Positions 20,771 to 30,404 of a DNA stretch of 64,000 bases are shown here, one piece after another. How positions within the stretch are numbered: position 1 is the stretch's first letter; each line of letters starts with the position of its first letter. A model generated the notes under the pieces. The model ran no database searches, was not told the DNA's origin, and was given only the letters and a program-made list of their open reading frames with translations. The stretch comes from Fistularia commersonii (lineage: Eukaryota; Chordata; Actinopteri; Syngnathiformes; Fistulariidae). The position numbers and the translations under genes were made by a program. The stretch covers positions 1,882,501-1,946,500 of the forward strand of contig JBBMNZ010000031.1 of the NCBI GenBank assembly GCA_037954325.1, read 5' to 3'.

Positions 20771-21310
20771 GATCAAGAAGCTGGAGGTTTTCAGGTACTT
20801 AGGGTCAACAGTCTAGAGCAACGGAGAGTGTGGAAAAGAGGTGAAGAGATGGGTCCAAGCAGGTTGGAATGGGTGGAGAAAAGTGTCAGGGGTACTATGT
20901 GATAGAAGACTTTCAGCCAGAATTAAAGGACAGGTGTACAAGACAGTGGTGAGACCAGGGATACTGTATGGACTAGAAACAGTTAGAAAAGACAGAAGAC
21001 AGAACTAGAGGTTGCAGAGACGAAGATGTTGAGGTTCTTTTTGGGAGTGACCAGGATGGATAGGATTAGAAATGAGTCTATCAGAGGATCATCACGTTAG
21101 ATGTTTTGGAGAGAAGGTCAGAGAAGCCAGACTGACATGGTTCGATCATGTACAAAGAAAGGATCGTGAATATATTGGTGGATGGATGCTTGAATTGGAG
21201 CTGCCAGACAAGAGGTCTCGAGGACGACCAAAGAGAAGATTTATGGATGTAGTGAGAGAGGATATGAAGGTAGTTAGTGTGAGAGACGGATATGACCTGG
21301 GAGTGGAGCT
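20771..21310 (+). pseudogene. RTE C-terminal region after the LTR insertion
   Basis: Continues the LINE after the LTR: the frames correspond to VEIKKLEVFRYLGSTV-like sequence, then LYGLETV, and at 21072-21404 HHVRCFGEKVREARLTW, RKDREYIGGWMLELELPDK and RRFMDVVREDMKVV. Stops and frameshifts are frequent. Its junction with the next LINE tail lies near 21310. Confidence 0.85.
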
Positions 21311-21565
21311 GGAGTCTGTTGTGCAGGTGTCAGAGAGGAGGATACCGAGGAAGCTCCTCAGCATCATGGACAACGTCCATCACCCCCTGCATGCCACTTT
21401 ATAGTTTTATTTGTATTTCTTATTCTCCCCCCTTTTTTTTTATACTGTTTATACAATGTCCAACTATTATTTATTGTTATTATTGTTATGTTTTACTTGA
21501 AACTCTGGCACAATTTCCTTCGGGATAAATCACGTTATTCTTATTCTTATTCTTATTCTTACTCT
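21311..21565 (+). mobile_element. 3' end of a second LINE family, (TTATTC)n tail
   Basis: Coding remnant SERRIPRKLLSIMDNVHHPLH and a stop at 21404, then an AT-rich 3' UTR with CAATTTCCTTCGGGATAAAT and a (TTATTC)n tail (21535-21560). The ending resembles the ERR...LxxIMxNxHHPLH C-terminus of fish LINEs, recalled from general knowledge. An inverted copy of the same tail lies at 36334-36470 inside a gypsy element. It is 5'-truncated. Confidence 0.75.
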
Positions 21566-21569
21566 ACAG

Positions 21570-21790
21570 CAGTAACATCTATGAATAGGTGAGTGAATGA
21601 ATGACAGCATGAATAGGGGAGTGAACGGTTGTATGTTTCTATATTTGGCCCCTTTCATCCACAGTAAATTAGTTGCCAATAGGCACAGAGGCAGCTGGGA
21701 TAGTCTCCAGCCCCTCTGCTAACCCTCGCTCTAGGATTAGCTGTATACTACTGGACTACTGGTGAATGAATGAATGAATGAATGAATATA
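21570..21790 (+). repeat. tRNA-SINE body and GAAT tail
   Basis: GTGAACGGTTGTATGTTTC, GGCACAGAGGCAGCTGGGATAG and CCTCGCTCTAGGATTAGC lead to a (GAAT)n run at 21763-21786. Confidence 0.7.
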
Positions 21791-22320
21791 TTTGATTAAT
21801 GTAATTCACTTTAAAAGATTATGCTACATGAGACCAGTTTTCACACTGACCATCTTTTAATATGAGACATCCCTCATGTATTCTTAAACTCTTATATACC
21901 CTAGTCATCGCTCTACTAAGTTCAACTTTTTTAACAACGTCAAAACTTCTGGAAATATTTAATTAACACCTTGTCCACAGTCAGATGGGTCAGAGGTTTT
22001 CAGATAATGGTTGTTTGGGTTTCTGGTCCCTAGATACAAAAGATTAAGTTCAAAAACAGCAATACTTTGGCTCTGAGTGACCAGGAATAATTTCTTTTAT
22101 CCGATCAATTAATCATTGTATTTTATGGTTTGATTAATGTTTTATCAATTGTTTATGTTGTCTGGTGGGGTCACAGCATTTTGAAATAGGTATCTGCCTT
22201 TGTCAGTTTTTGTAAATAGCATTGAATAATTGTGTAATTTTCACTTCCTCGTGTCCTTGCATTGTCTTTGTATTATCCATTTGTTTTTATTCAAGCCTAA
22301 ATTTGAATAGAGTAGTGGTG
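21791..22320. other. No recognised feature
   Basis: AT-rich, no supported frame or shared repeat. Confidence 0.4.
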
Positions 22321-22329
22321 GTGAAATAC

Positions 22330-22475
22330 TTGCGAAATTTCCCAGATGAGTGAGTGACACAGTGAATAGTTGTTTGCCATGTATGCTGTGGTTAAGTAGT
22401 GGCCGCTGTTATATGTTCAAGTAGCCCCCCTGACCCTGTAATACAGGATAGCAGTATAGACAATGAATTAATGAC
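22330..22475 (+). repeat. Degraded tRNA-SINE fragment
   Basis: CCCAGATGAGTGAGTGACAC followed by CCCCTGACCCTGTAATACAGG and AGCAGTATAGACAATGAA matches the body-to-tail order of the family with losses. Confidence 0.55.
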
Positions 22476-22759
22476 TATATATCATAATCAATATAAATAT
22501 CTGCTTAGTGACTCATTCCAATGGAGAAATTCAAGGTGATGCATTTGTGACTTCTCATGAGGTGTGCGTCGTCAGACCTGCCACATCAGATACCATCAAA
22601 TGTAGTATTTGAGTAACCATAAATGGAGATGCATCTTTCAGGCTACAACTGATACACTAATCTGTGTGCTTGACTTTCAAGTATGGCCTCAAATGTCACC
22701 TCCAAAGATGCCCTTGAAAGCAAATTTTTTTATATTATTTTTGTTTTATTTAACACGTA

Positions 22760-22918
22760 ATGCAGATCATTATGAATATGATTATGATTATAATTATGAT
22801 TATGACTGGTATGAATATTATGACTATTATGATTGTGATTATGACTATTATGACTATTACGATTATGACAATTATGATTATGATTATGATTACGATTATA
22901 ATTATGATTATTCATAAT
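22760..22918. repeat. Degenerate (ATTATG)n array
   Basis: Units of ATTATG alternating with ACTATT and ATTACG. One frame gives alternating Asp-Tyr and another Met-Ile; both are low complexity and are not called as genes. Confidence 0.92.
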
Positions 22919-22934
22919 ATTGTTATCAGTGTGT

Positions 22935-23118
22935 TGTGGCAGACACAAAGGGGCGTGGTCTCTCACCCCACGGGACTAATTGTTGGGGCGGATGGTTAAG
23001 CCGGTTATATTTAGATGATCCCGGATGTTCAAGTTCCAGTTGTATTTTGTTGGTGTTTCAAATTAAAGAACCGAACTCCTCTACGCCTCCGCCATTATTT
23101 CATCGTTGAAACACTACA
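22935..23118 (+). repeat. 5' LTR of the gypsy element
   Basis: 184 bp, TGTGG...CTACA ends, with an AATTAAAG polyadenylation-like signal at about 23060. The same 3' portion, starting GTGTTTCAAATTAAAG, returns at 24558-24624 as the truncated 3' LTR. Confidence 0.82.
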
Positions 23119-23139
23119 TTGGTGACCTCAAACTGAGCA

Positions 23140-24020
23140 TGTCTGAATCAGGTGAAGTTTGCGATTCAACTTCATCTATAGTGCCCCATCCAGCTCAGCC
23201 AGACCCGACCATCATGGCCGTTTGGTTGCCGGAGTTTTGGCAGAGCGCCCCAGCCGCTTGGTTCCAACACGTGGAGGCGATTTCCCAACTGGGAGGAGTT
23301 TTGTCAGTGGATGCCCGGCATTTTTTGGTCTTTGCGGCGCATGAAATGGGCCATGGAGCTGTTGACCCTCTGCTGTGCGGCAGGCGTTAAAGGAGTTCCT
23401 ACTCTGGAGGTACGAGCTGGCCGCTACGGAGCGGGCGGACAGGCTACTTTCCATGTCTGGCTTGGGAGACGGGTCTCTTATGGAGAGGGTGATGGGGTGG
23501 ATTATATGGGGAATATGTTGTCACTGCTGGGATCCGATTATGGCGGGTTCCTTTTTCTACATGTTTTTCTGCGTCAACTGTCGGCTCCTGCGCGCGCGAT
23601 TCTGGCAAACTCCCGAACTACCGCGGCTTGGCGGAGGAGGCTGACCGCGTCTTGCAAGCTTCCAGAACATTTGTTGTCCAGAGTGCGACTCCGGAGCCGT
23701 TGCGGACGGCACATAAAGACGAGCACGCAACCGTCGTAGCCAAAGTATCTGCACGGAGGAGACGTAGAACTGGCTTCTGTTTTTTCCTCCAGTGATTCGG
23801 CAGCAGAGCACGGCAGTGTGTCCCGCCCTGCTCTTTCGCGAAGCCGGGGAAATGGCGGACAAGGACTCCAGGTTCGGGCTCAGGTTCCTGGTTCATTCTG
23901 GATCGCAGAAGAGCCTGATTCCAACGACAAGGGAGGACATGCGACCAGAGGCAGCGGACCGCTGTCGAGTGCGCTGTACGGGTCCACCACAGACACCTTC
24001 AGTTCACGGTCGTTGTCAGT
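23140..24020 (+). pseudogene. Gypsy gag and protease remnant
   Basis: Gag-like start in the frame at 23106-23390: AVWLPEFWQSAPAAWFQHVE, then ISQLGGVLSVDARHFLVFA. After a frameshift the frame at 23375-23644 gives LKEFLLWRYELAATERADR and LSMSGLGDGSLME, and 23311-23739 gives MLSLLGSDYGGFLFLHVFLR. Gag forms the particle that packages element RNA. The protease region near 23860-24020 shows FLVHSGSQKSLIP, where the usual catalytic DSGSQ reads HSGSQ, so the active-site aspartate is lost. At least three frameshifts separate the pieces. Confidence 0.82.
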
Positions 24021-24044
24021 TTGCTTTGATGGCCGCCATTTTAA

Positions 24045-24572
24045 GTGAGAGTTTGTGCCGCAATCACGACCCCAATTATCGGCACAGACTTTTTGTGCAC
24101 CAAAGGGCTGTTAGTGGACGTAGCAAACCACTGCCTTATTGATGCATTGTCTTTTGCCACCTATCCCTGCGAGACAGAGCGGTTTGGTCTGCGCGCACAC
24201 GCCAGTTTTTTGGTTTCAGGGGATGTTTATCATCAGTTGTTGGCGGATTTTCCGTCGCTGACGACGCCCACATTTTCCATCAGTTCATTGAGACACAGAG
24301 TGGAACATTTTATCCCCACTGTGGGGCCACTGGTTTTTGCGCGGGCGAGGCGCCTGGATGCTGCCAAACAAGCGACTGCTCAGGAGGAGTTCGCTACCAT
24401 GGAGTGTTTGAAGATCATGAGGCGGTCTAACAGTCCGTGGACCTCCCCACTTCACATGGTGCCCAAGGCTGACGGGTCTTGGGGTCCGTGTGGCGGCTAT
24501 CGCAGGTTGCACAACGTGACCATGGGCGACTGCTACCCCATTCCCCATATGTCTGTTTGTGTTTCAAATTAA
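24045..24572 (+). pseudogene. Gypsy pol remnant: end of protease to start of RT
   Basis: 175-codon frame with IIGTDFLCTKGLLVDVANH (end of the aspartic protease), a linker, then VEHFIPTVGPLVFARARRLD and RRSNSPWTSPLHMVPKADGS with a GGYRRLHNVT block. This is the N-terminal RT segment of Ty3/gypsy elements. The usual CGDYRRLN reads CGGYRRLH. The frame runs out at MSVCVSN where the deletion joins the 3' LTR, so the palm domain with the catalytic aspartates is absent. Confidence 0.87.
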
Positions 24573-24624
24573 AGAACCGAACTCCTCTACCCCTCTGCCA
24601 TTATTTCATCGTTGAAACACCACA

Positions 24625-24894
24625 ATGTTTTTATTTGTATTTACTTCTAATTTATTTTAATTTACTTATTTGGATATTTAAAAACTACATTTGCTATGTA
24701 AACTATCACTATTACTAAAATTACATGTGTAATATATTGCTTGTCTATAATTAGTAAATTATTAGCTTATCCTAAGTGGTTGTGATCATTATATTTTATT
24801 GAATTGATGATTGGGAGCTGCTTTTTAGCATCAGCAGGCCAACTGCCAGTTAGGTGAAAGCATTCAAACAATTAGTATAGGAAACATTTCTTGA
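24625..24894. other. No recognised feature
   Basis: AT-rich spacer after the gypsy element. No supported frame. Confidence 0.4.
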
Positions 24895-25126
24895 CATTCA
24901 TTCATTCACTATCCATACCGCCTATTCTGCACTGATGCTTGCAGGGGGGCTGGAGCCTATACCAGCTGTGATGGGGCAAAAAGTGTGGTTCACCCCGGAC
25001 TGGTTGCCAGTTAATTACAGGGTATCTCAGTTAATTCACAGCCATTCATTCATTCATTCATTCATTCATTCAATCATTCTTTCATTCATTCATTGTCGAT
25101 ACCATCTATCCTTAACCCAGGGTTAT

Positions 25127-25151
25127 GGGGGGGGGGGGGGGGGGGGGGGGG
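25127..25151 (+). repeat. Poly(G) tract
   Basis: About 25 consecutive G (with one T before it) inside the second SINE tail unit. Possible G-quadruplex or assembly-sensitive site. Confidence 0.95.
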
Positions 25152-25398
25152 TTGGAGTCTGTCCCAGCTGTAGTGAACCAAGAGTTGGGGTACATGCCAG
25201 TCAATAATGTGCCCATTCATTCATCTGTTCATTCATTCATTCATTGTCTATACCGCTTATTCTGCACTCATGGTTATGGGGAGTTGGAAACCTATCCCAG
25301 CTGTGATTGGGTAAAACTTAGGGTCCACTCTTGACTGATCGCTAGTTAGTCACAGGGCTGCATACAGGGAAGAACAGCCATTCATTCATTCATTATCT

Positions 25399-25986
25399 TC
25401 TGTAATTTCCAGACTATTAGCTGATACTTTTTTACATGCTTTGAACACTGGCTTAAACAACAGTGTGGCTCATTTAGGGATTTTTACAGGCTAACAGGCT
25501 TCATGCCACCAAAATATTTAGCCTTGTCACATCAGACCAATGAAATCACAGATAGACGCCCCAGAACACACTTGAGTGGCTTACAAAAGTGACATTAAGA
25601 GAGACAATGAAAGAGAGACTAAAGAAGTGCAGAGGAATTCTACGACTTTTTAATTTTGACAGCGAAGAAGACGACTTAAGTGGTTTTAGTGCGCAGGATA
25701 AAGGTGAAGATAGTGATCACTGACTTTTCCTGGTCGGCTGCTGTACTTTTTATTTTTCTCACCAGATGTGTTGCAGGCACCGGTTAAAAAAAATTATTTA
25801 CGGTACATATTTAATCAAAAGTTAAAAAAGCCTGTCTGTTTAATACCTTTTTGTCTAAATGTCCCGTGTTACAAATTGACACTTATGTTGTACAGACATG
25901 TGCAACCTTAATAGGGACATTTGACTTATTCTCAAATTTAGTCTGTGTGGCTTATATTCAGGTGCACTAGCCTGAAAATTAGGGTA
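25399..25986 (+). mobile_element. Small DNA transposon with ~25-bp imperfect inverted ends
   Basis: The left end CTGTAATTTCCAGACTATTA and the reverse complement of the right end (ACCCTAATTTTCAGGCTAGT) match over most of 25 bp. The junctions inside the interrupted SINE unit leave a TA at the insertion site, consistent with a Tc1/mariner- or pogo-like TA target. The interior holds a 38-codon acidic ORF (25607-25723). A fragment of the same element, in the same orientation, is at 50650-50770. Superfamily is uncertain. Confidence 0.55.
25607..25723 (+). CDS. Short acidic-tailed ORF in TA-flanked element
   Basis: A 38-residue frame, MKERLKKCRGILRLF then NFDSEEDDLSGFSAQDKGED and SDH-stop. It has a basic start and a strongly acidic C-terminal half. 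Such acidic tails occur at the C-terminus of several DDE transposases, so it may be what remains of the parent transposase after internal deletion. I do not recognise it firmly. Translation is unproven. Confidence 0.3.
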   Translation: MKERLKKCRGILRLFNFDSEEDDLSGFSAQDKGEDSDH

Positions 25987-26112
25987 TAGCCCTTGGGCGC
26001 GGGGGTCGGAGACTATCCCAGTTATCAATGGGCGAGAGACACCAGTCGATCACTAGGCCACATGCAGAGCCATACAACCATTCACTCTTTCATCCACACA
26101 TCTGGGAGGAAA

Positions 26113-27707
26113 CCTGAAAACCCAGAGGAAATCCATTCAACCACCGGGATACCGTAAGCTCAGTAATCACATGAAATATTGAAAATCGGAATGCCTTTTA
26201 TTGTCCACATGAGCAAAGACACTGAAACAACGCTTGAAATGCTTTAAATGTATGTGAATGTGCGCATTTATCTGTGTCGCACATGCAGACAAACACCGCA
26301 ACCGTGTTTTTTCAGATGAACGAATTTAAAAGCAGCATCGAAGTGGACCATGAGCATCACATGGAGAATTTTGGTCTCCTGCCTTCCCTTTCTTCTGCTT
26401 CCATCATTCCACTGATCTTCTTGCATGATAGAAGCTGTTTCCTCAGAGCTTTGACAGTCACCGCCTCATTTTGCCGGTCCATCAAAACCTAATTTTCCCT
26501 AGGAGCAATCGGCTCCCCTTGTCTTTTTCCACAACCGATCGATGCGTTTCTCTGAATGACAAGTAAAACTACACTTGGACAGAAAACAAACAAACTCATA
26601 ACAACAGTCTATTTTCTTTTCTTTTTTCCTTTTTCCCCCCATGAAACTAATAAAAGAAGAAAATGAAGATCGACTTGCAAAAGATGTTTTGCACCCCGGT
26701 CAAGGTTTCATCATGGCAATACTTTTCTTTTTTTTTCATATTTCCAGAAACCTTGCAAAGATTTAAGAGGCATTATAAGACAATGGCATTGACTAAAAAT
26801 TCCAAGTGCAACTATACGTAGAAATTAAGATATGTTAGAATGTAAACCGGAATTAGAAACGATGTGTGTCTTCATTTTATCATCAACACATTTCTTCTGT
26901 CCTACTATGGCTGCTGAAATCTTTCATGGCTATAAGAGCCGCTTCATCTCTTAATGGACAAGACAACAACATGCAAACCTTGCTTATGTTTTTCCATAAT
27001 TTAACTCAGATCTTCGCTCTTGTTACAAATCAAAAAATTGAATGAGTAACGGCCTCTGTCTCCGAAAACTCGTAGGTTGATGCACTGGTATGTCAAGGTT
27101 CCAATCTAATTCTTATTGCTAAAGGTGACGGAGAAAGTTGTGATAGTCTTATTAAGCTATCCGTGACATTATTCTAAAAAAGCATCATACTTGACCCAAG
27201 AGGGCCACTGTCGGATACCTTGTGCCTGGTGACGCCTATCAAACTATCTGTACAGACCAACATTAGAGATGTATGTTTGGGCTATAGTTCTTTGGTCACT
27301 CTTGGCAAACAATTCTGTATGTGAGTTGGGTATATCTACTTTTGGGTTAGGGAACCAGACAGGAGAGAGAAGGAGAAGAGAGCTCCATGAGCGTGAAATA
27401 GTTCCTTGAACGTGTCGACAAGCCAAGAAATGCTCAGTTGAAGCAGAAAAACTCAATGCACTTTTTTCTTTGTTCATTTCTTTCTGAAACCAATAAACTC
27501 TGCTCACTACTAAAGCGCCCTGAGAGCAGTCCAGTGGGTACAGTACAAAAAGTTATGTAGTGTGTTTATATTCATGCTGGGAAAATGCAACACAAAGCAC
27601 TGGTGAAACCTCAATCAAGAATTCTACAAGTTACTTTAAGAAAGAAAGCGACTGCAAAAACTTTGTGCTTATGTCAACATTCTGTCAGAACTACCCATCA
27701 ATAGCCT
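26113..27707. other. No recognised feature
   Basis: Low-repeat sequence with no motif-bearing frame. The 72- and 87-codon frames show no known domain. Confidence 0.4.
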
Positions 27708-27728
27708 GGGGGGGGGGGGGGGGGGGGG
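27708..27728 (+). repeat. Poly(G) tract
   Basis: About 21 consecutive G. Confidence 0.95.
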
Positions 27729-29231
27729 TCACTTGAGGGACGCATGAGTGACCGGAGGGAAGCTGAAGAAAGTGGTGAAAGAGCTGGCAGAGGGTGCAGA
27801 GAAAAGCAGATTAAGGGTCTGGGCTGAGGGGAAAGGACAGGTGCTGGGGGGAGAACAACTGATCCCAAGAACAACCACACAGTGGGTTACACCCATCAGC
27901 TAGAGGGAGTGACAGGGAGACATCCCTGGCTGACCCATGGGCACTGGCGGAGGCGGGACAGGCAGACAAGACTTTCCACCTACCTGTATGTTTTCACAAG
28001 CATCACAACATTTGGAATGAATTATTTGACATCTATATATAGAGAAGTCATTGGGATCTCTTCCATTCTCAATTTCCATGCTCATCCTCTCCTGTCCAAT
28101 CATGCTCTTTTGTGATTTTTACTGCTGCGTAAACAATTCTGATATCGGCACAGATTCCAATTATCTCTAGAGATGTACTTTTTATTCTCTGTGCATCAGT
28201 GGAAAGATCTCATTACCTCTTCACATCCCGTTGATACACTCCATCCTTCGTCCGGCCCCGCCCCTACACCCATCCTGTCCTCGCCCTCCAGCCTCTGGTA
28301 GCCTCTCTCTGAACTAGCGAGGAATTATAAAGCTGCTGAGATGGGTGAAGTGATGGTGCTGACAGATGGGCTTGGAGCATTACAGGTAGCCACTGGGCAT
28401 TTTTCCAGAAATGTGTCGCGCTGGTCACCACTCAAACTAATAATGATATTGATTGGCACTCGATGGAAGTTGCACATGTTTTTTTGAGAGAAGGACGCTG
28501 CTGAAGAGATAAACAGCCAACGCGGCAGTTTTCTGCCAGGGTGTTTTTACGCATCACGCGAGATGCGTTCCACCTGAACACAAATGCATTTAGTACCTGC
28601 AAATCATAAATCATCCATGTGAGTGAAATGAATTCAAGTTGTGAGCTTACAAACAACAACTGAATGTCAACACAGCCATCAGAAGTCAATTGTGTGTCGA
28701 GTAAAGGTAAGTATTCATGGAGGACTCACCTGAGTTGAAATTGTAATTATAGTTTTGCAGGGACACTATAAAACGCCCTAAGCAGTTAACATTGATAAAA
28801 CTATGATTATTTAGAGCAAGTATTCCCAAAGTCGGAGTAACAACGCTGAAGGGAACGTAGGGGCTGTGGAACAATTTTTTTTCTTTTTTTTTTTTTGCAG
28901 TTTGGAGACATAGCCTGCTTTAGCCAAAATCTTCCTTAAAATTCATTATTTAGTGAAAAAAAACAAAACAAAAATCAAAATGAGAAACAAATGCCTCATT
29001 TTCTGCAAATTATCTAAAAGTTTTTTTTGATTGTTAAAAAGTTCATATATCAGATTGTATCAAAAAAAATATTGGAAAGAGCTATTGTTTTGCCATTTTA
29101 GCCTAGTTTGTCTTAGATTACCTTGGGTCAGATTAAAATAGATTCAACATTGCAGTCAGCACACATGTAGGAGTACAATTCAACAGAAAACCAGGCTCTA
29201 GACAGAAGTGCAATAAACAGAATAGAGTGTC
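27729..29231. other. No recognised feature
   Basis: No supported frame. Unique-looking sequence that could include host intron or regulatory DNA. Nothing specific is visible beyond a few A/T runs around 28870-29070. Confidence 0.4.
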
Positions 29232-29991
29232 TGTCACGGGTGGCAGGGGCGGACTCGGGCAGGGAACCACACCTCAGAGCAGAATCTGGGTCAAAAGCGC
29301 TTTATTATGTGGAATAGCAGGTAGGGTGTCGCTGGTAAGCCCCTGGCCCCGAGACAGAGTTGCACAGGGCTGGGTCTCACCAGGACGAGTTGCAGGCAGG
29401 ACGGGGTCCGGTTGTGGCAGGGGTGGGGTGGGGTGGGGTGGGGTGGGGTGGGGTGGGGTCCGGTCGTGGCAGGGACCCGCAGCGGTCTGTGAGAGCCACA
29501 AGCCCCCGGCGCCAGGCAGAGCGTGCCGCTGCCCTTTATAGGGATCTTGATTAGCAGCATCTGGCGCCAATTACAAATTGGGATCGGGTGTGATACCTTG
29601 ACAGTACCCCCCCCTCAATGGGCGCCCCCTGGCGCACTACGGAGCCAGCCTGGGTGGCCAGGGGATTCTGTCACGGGTCGCAGGGGCGGACTCACGCAGG
29701 GAACCACACCTAAGAGCAGAATCTGGTTCGAAAGCGCTTTATTATGTGGAATGGCAGGTAGGATGTCACTGGTAAGCCCCTGGCCCCAAGACGGAGTTGC
29801 ACAGGGCTGGGTCTCACCAGGATGGGTTGCAGGCAGGACCGGTTGTGGCGGGGGTGGGGTCCAGTCGTGGCAGGGACCCACAGTGGTCTGTGAGAGCCAC
29901 AATCCCCCGGCGCCAGACAGCGCCCGCCGCTGCCCTTTATAGGGATCTTGATTAGCGGCATCTGCTGCAGCTGGCGCCGATTACAAATTGG
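29232..29991 (-). mobile_element. Two LTRs separated by 65 bp (TRIM-like structure)
   Basis: LTR 1 (29232-29603) runs TGTCACGGGTGG to ACCTTGACA. LTR 2 begins at 29669 (TGTCACGGGTCG) and is cut at about 29991 before its last ~25 bp. On the minus strand LTR 2 is the 5' LTR and LTR 1 the 3' LTR. The 65 bp between them end, on that strand, in TTGAGGGGGGGGTAC directly before the LTR. That is a polypurine tract, as in gypsy elements. Both LTRs contain CTATAAAGG and a CATAATAAAG signal on the minus strand. No coding region and no clear primer-binding site are present. Confidence 0.8.
29420..29459 (+). repeat. (GGGGT)n array inside LTR 1
   Basis: Seven to eight GGGGT units on the plus strand, absent from LTR 2 (which has only GGGGGTGGGGT), so it expanded after the two LTRs diverged. 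Confidence 0.95.
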
Positions 29992-30400
29992 GTCTTCAGT
30001 ATGTACAAGATAAATAATATACAAGGCTAATATACTAGACTGGTTGCTACAGGTAAGCACATTTATATATAGTATCCAATGTTGGTGGAGACAAGCAATT
30101 TTAGAGTGGAAATGTACGAAATGTGACATTGGGTTGTTACATTGAACCACAGACATTACACAGAAACAATAAAGAAAACAGTAAAGTTTTATAAAAGATG
30201 TAAAAGACATACAAATGCAGAACATTACTTTGAAGCAAGTCAACTAAATTCTCTAAAATTAAACTGCAACCACATTGATCAAGGTTATCTGGCACCTTAA
30301 TATGGGAATTGGGAATTGGTATTGAGTGAACAAACTATGACAAAGCAGGTTTGACAGGGACCTTTGTATTACGTGGTGAATTATCTCCATTTTGTCATCA
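29992..30400. other. No recognised feature
   Basis: AT-rich spacer, no supported frame. Confidence 0.4.
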
Positions 30401-30404
30401 ATCC

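Larger units (their letters stand above)
17818..21310 (+). mobile_element. RTE-family LINE, best copy (copy D), with nested solo LTR
   Basis: Starts near CAGCCTCAGGGCGGCACTGG, which is also (in reverse complement) the right-hand end of copies C and E. It runs through endonuclease, spacer, RT and C-terminal region to about 21310. RTE elements encode an apurinic/apyrimidinic-type endonuclease and an RT in one protein. Here they are split by a stop at 18490, frameshifts near 18740-18930, 19300 and 20295, and a 425-bp LTR insertion at 20341-20765. The true 3' end (GATTCGCTGTGGTGACCC) is not reached, because another LINE tail joins at about 21311. Without the LTR the copy is about 3.07 kb. Confidence 0.94.
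22935..24624 (+). mobile_element. Decayed Ty3/gypsy element with deleted pol
   Basis: The 5' LTR (22935-23118) starts TGTGGCAGAC and ends GAAACACTACA. It is followed at once by TTGGTGACCTC, a likely primer-binding site. Gag, protease and the first part of RT follow in broken frames (23130-24555). The sequence then jumps into the last ~67 bp of the 3' LTR (GTGTTTCAAATTAAAGAACC to GAAACACCACA, 24558-24624). Most of RT, RNase H and integrase are gone. This was an LTR retrotransposon with gag-pol on the plus strand; the copy is dead. Confidence 0.88.
24895..26112 (-). repeat. Tandem array of SINE 3' domains, interrupted by a TA-flanked element
   Basis: Four units in the minus orientation begin with (ATTC)n at about 24897, 25044, 25217 and 25379. 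Each continues TATACCGCTTATTCTGCAC-like sequence, a GGGGCTGGAGCC variant and CAGCTGTGAT. Spacing is about 150-175 bp. The fourth unit is split by an insertion (25399-25986) and resumes with GGAGACTATCCCAGTTATC. Unit 2 carries a 25-bp G run. Confidence 0.8.

Noticed and set aside
29227..29942. Gly/Arg/Pro-rich ORFs on both strands
   Set aside because: They lie over the GC-rich LTR pair and the GGGGT array; the frames are open on both strands for compositional reasons.
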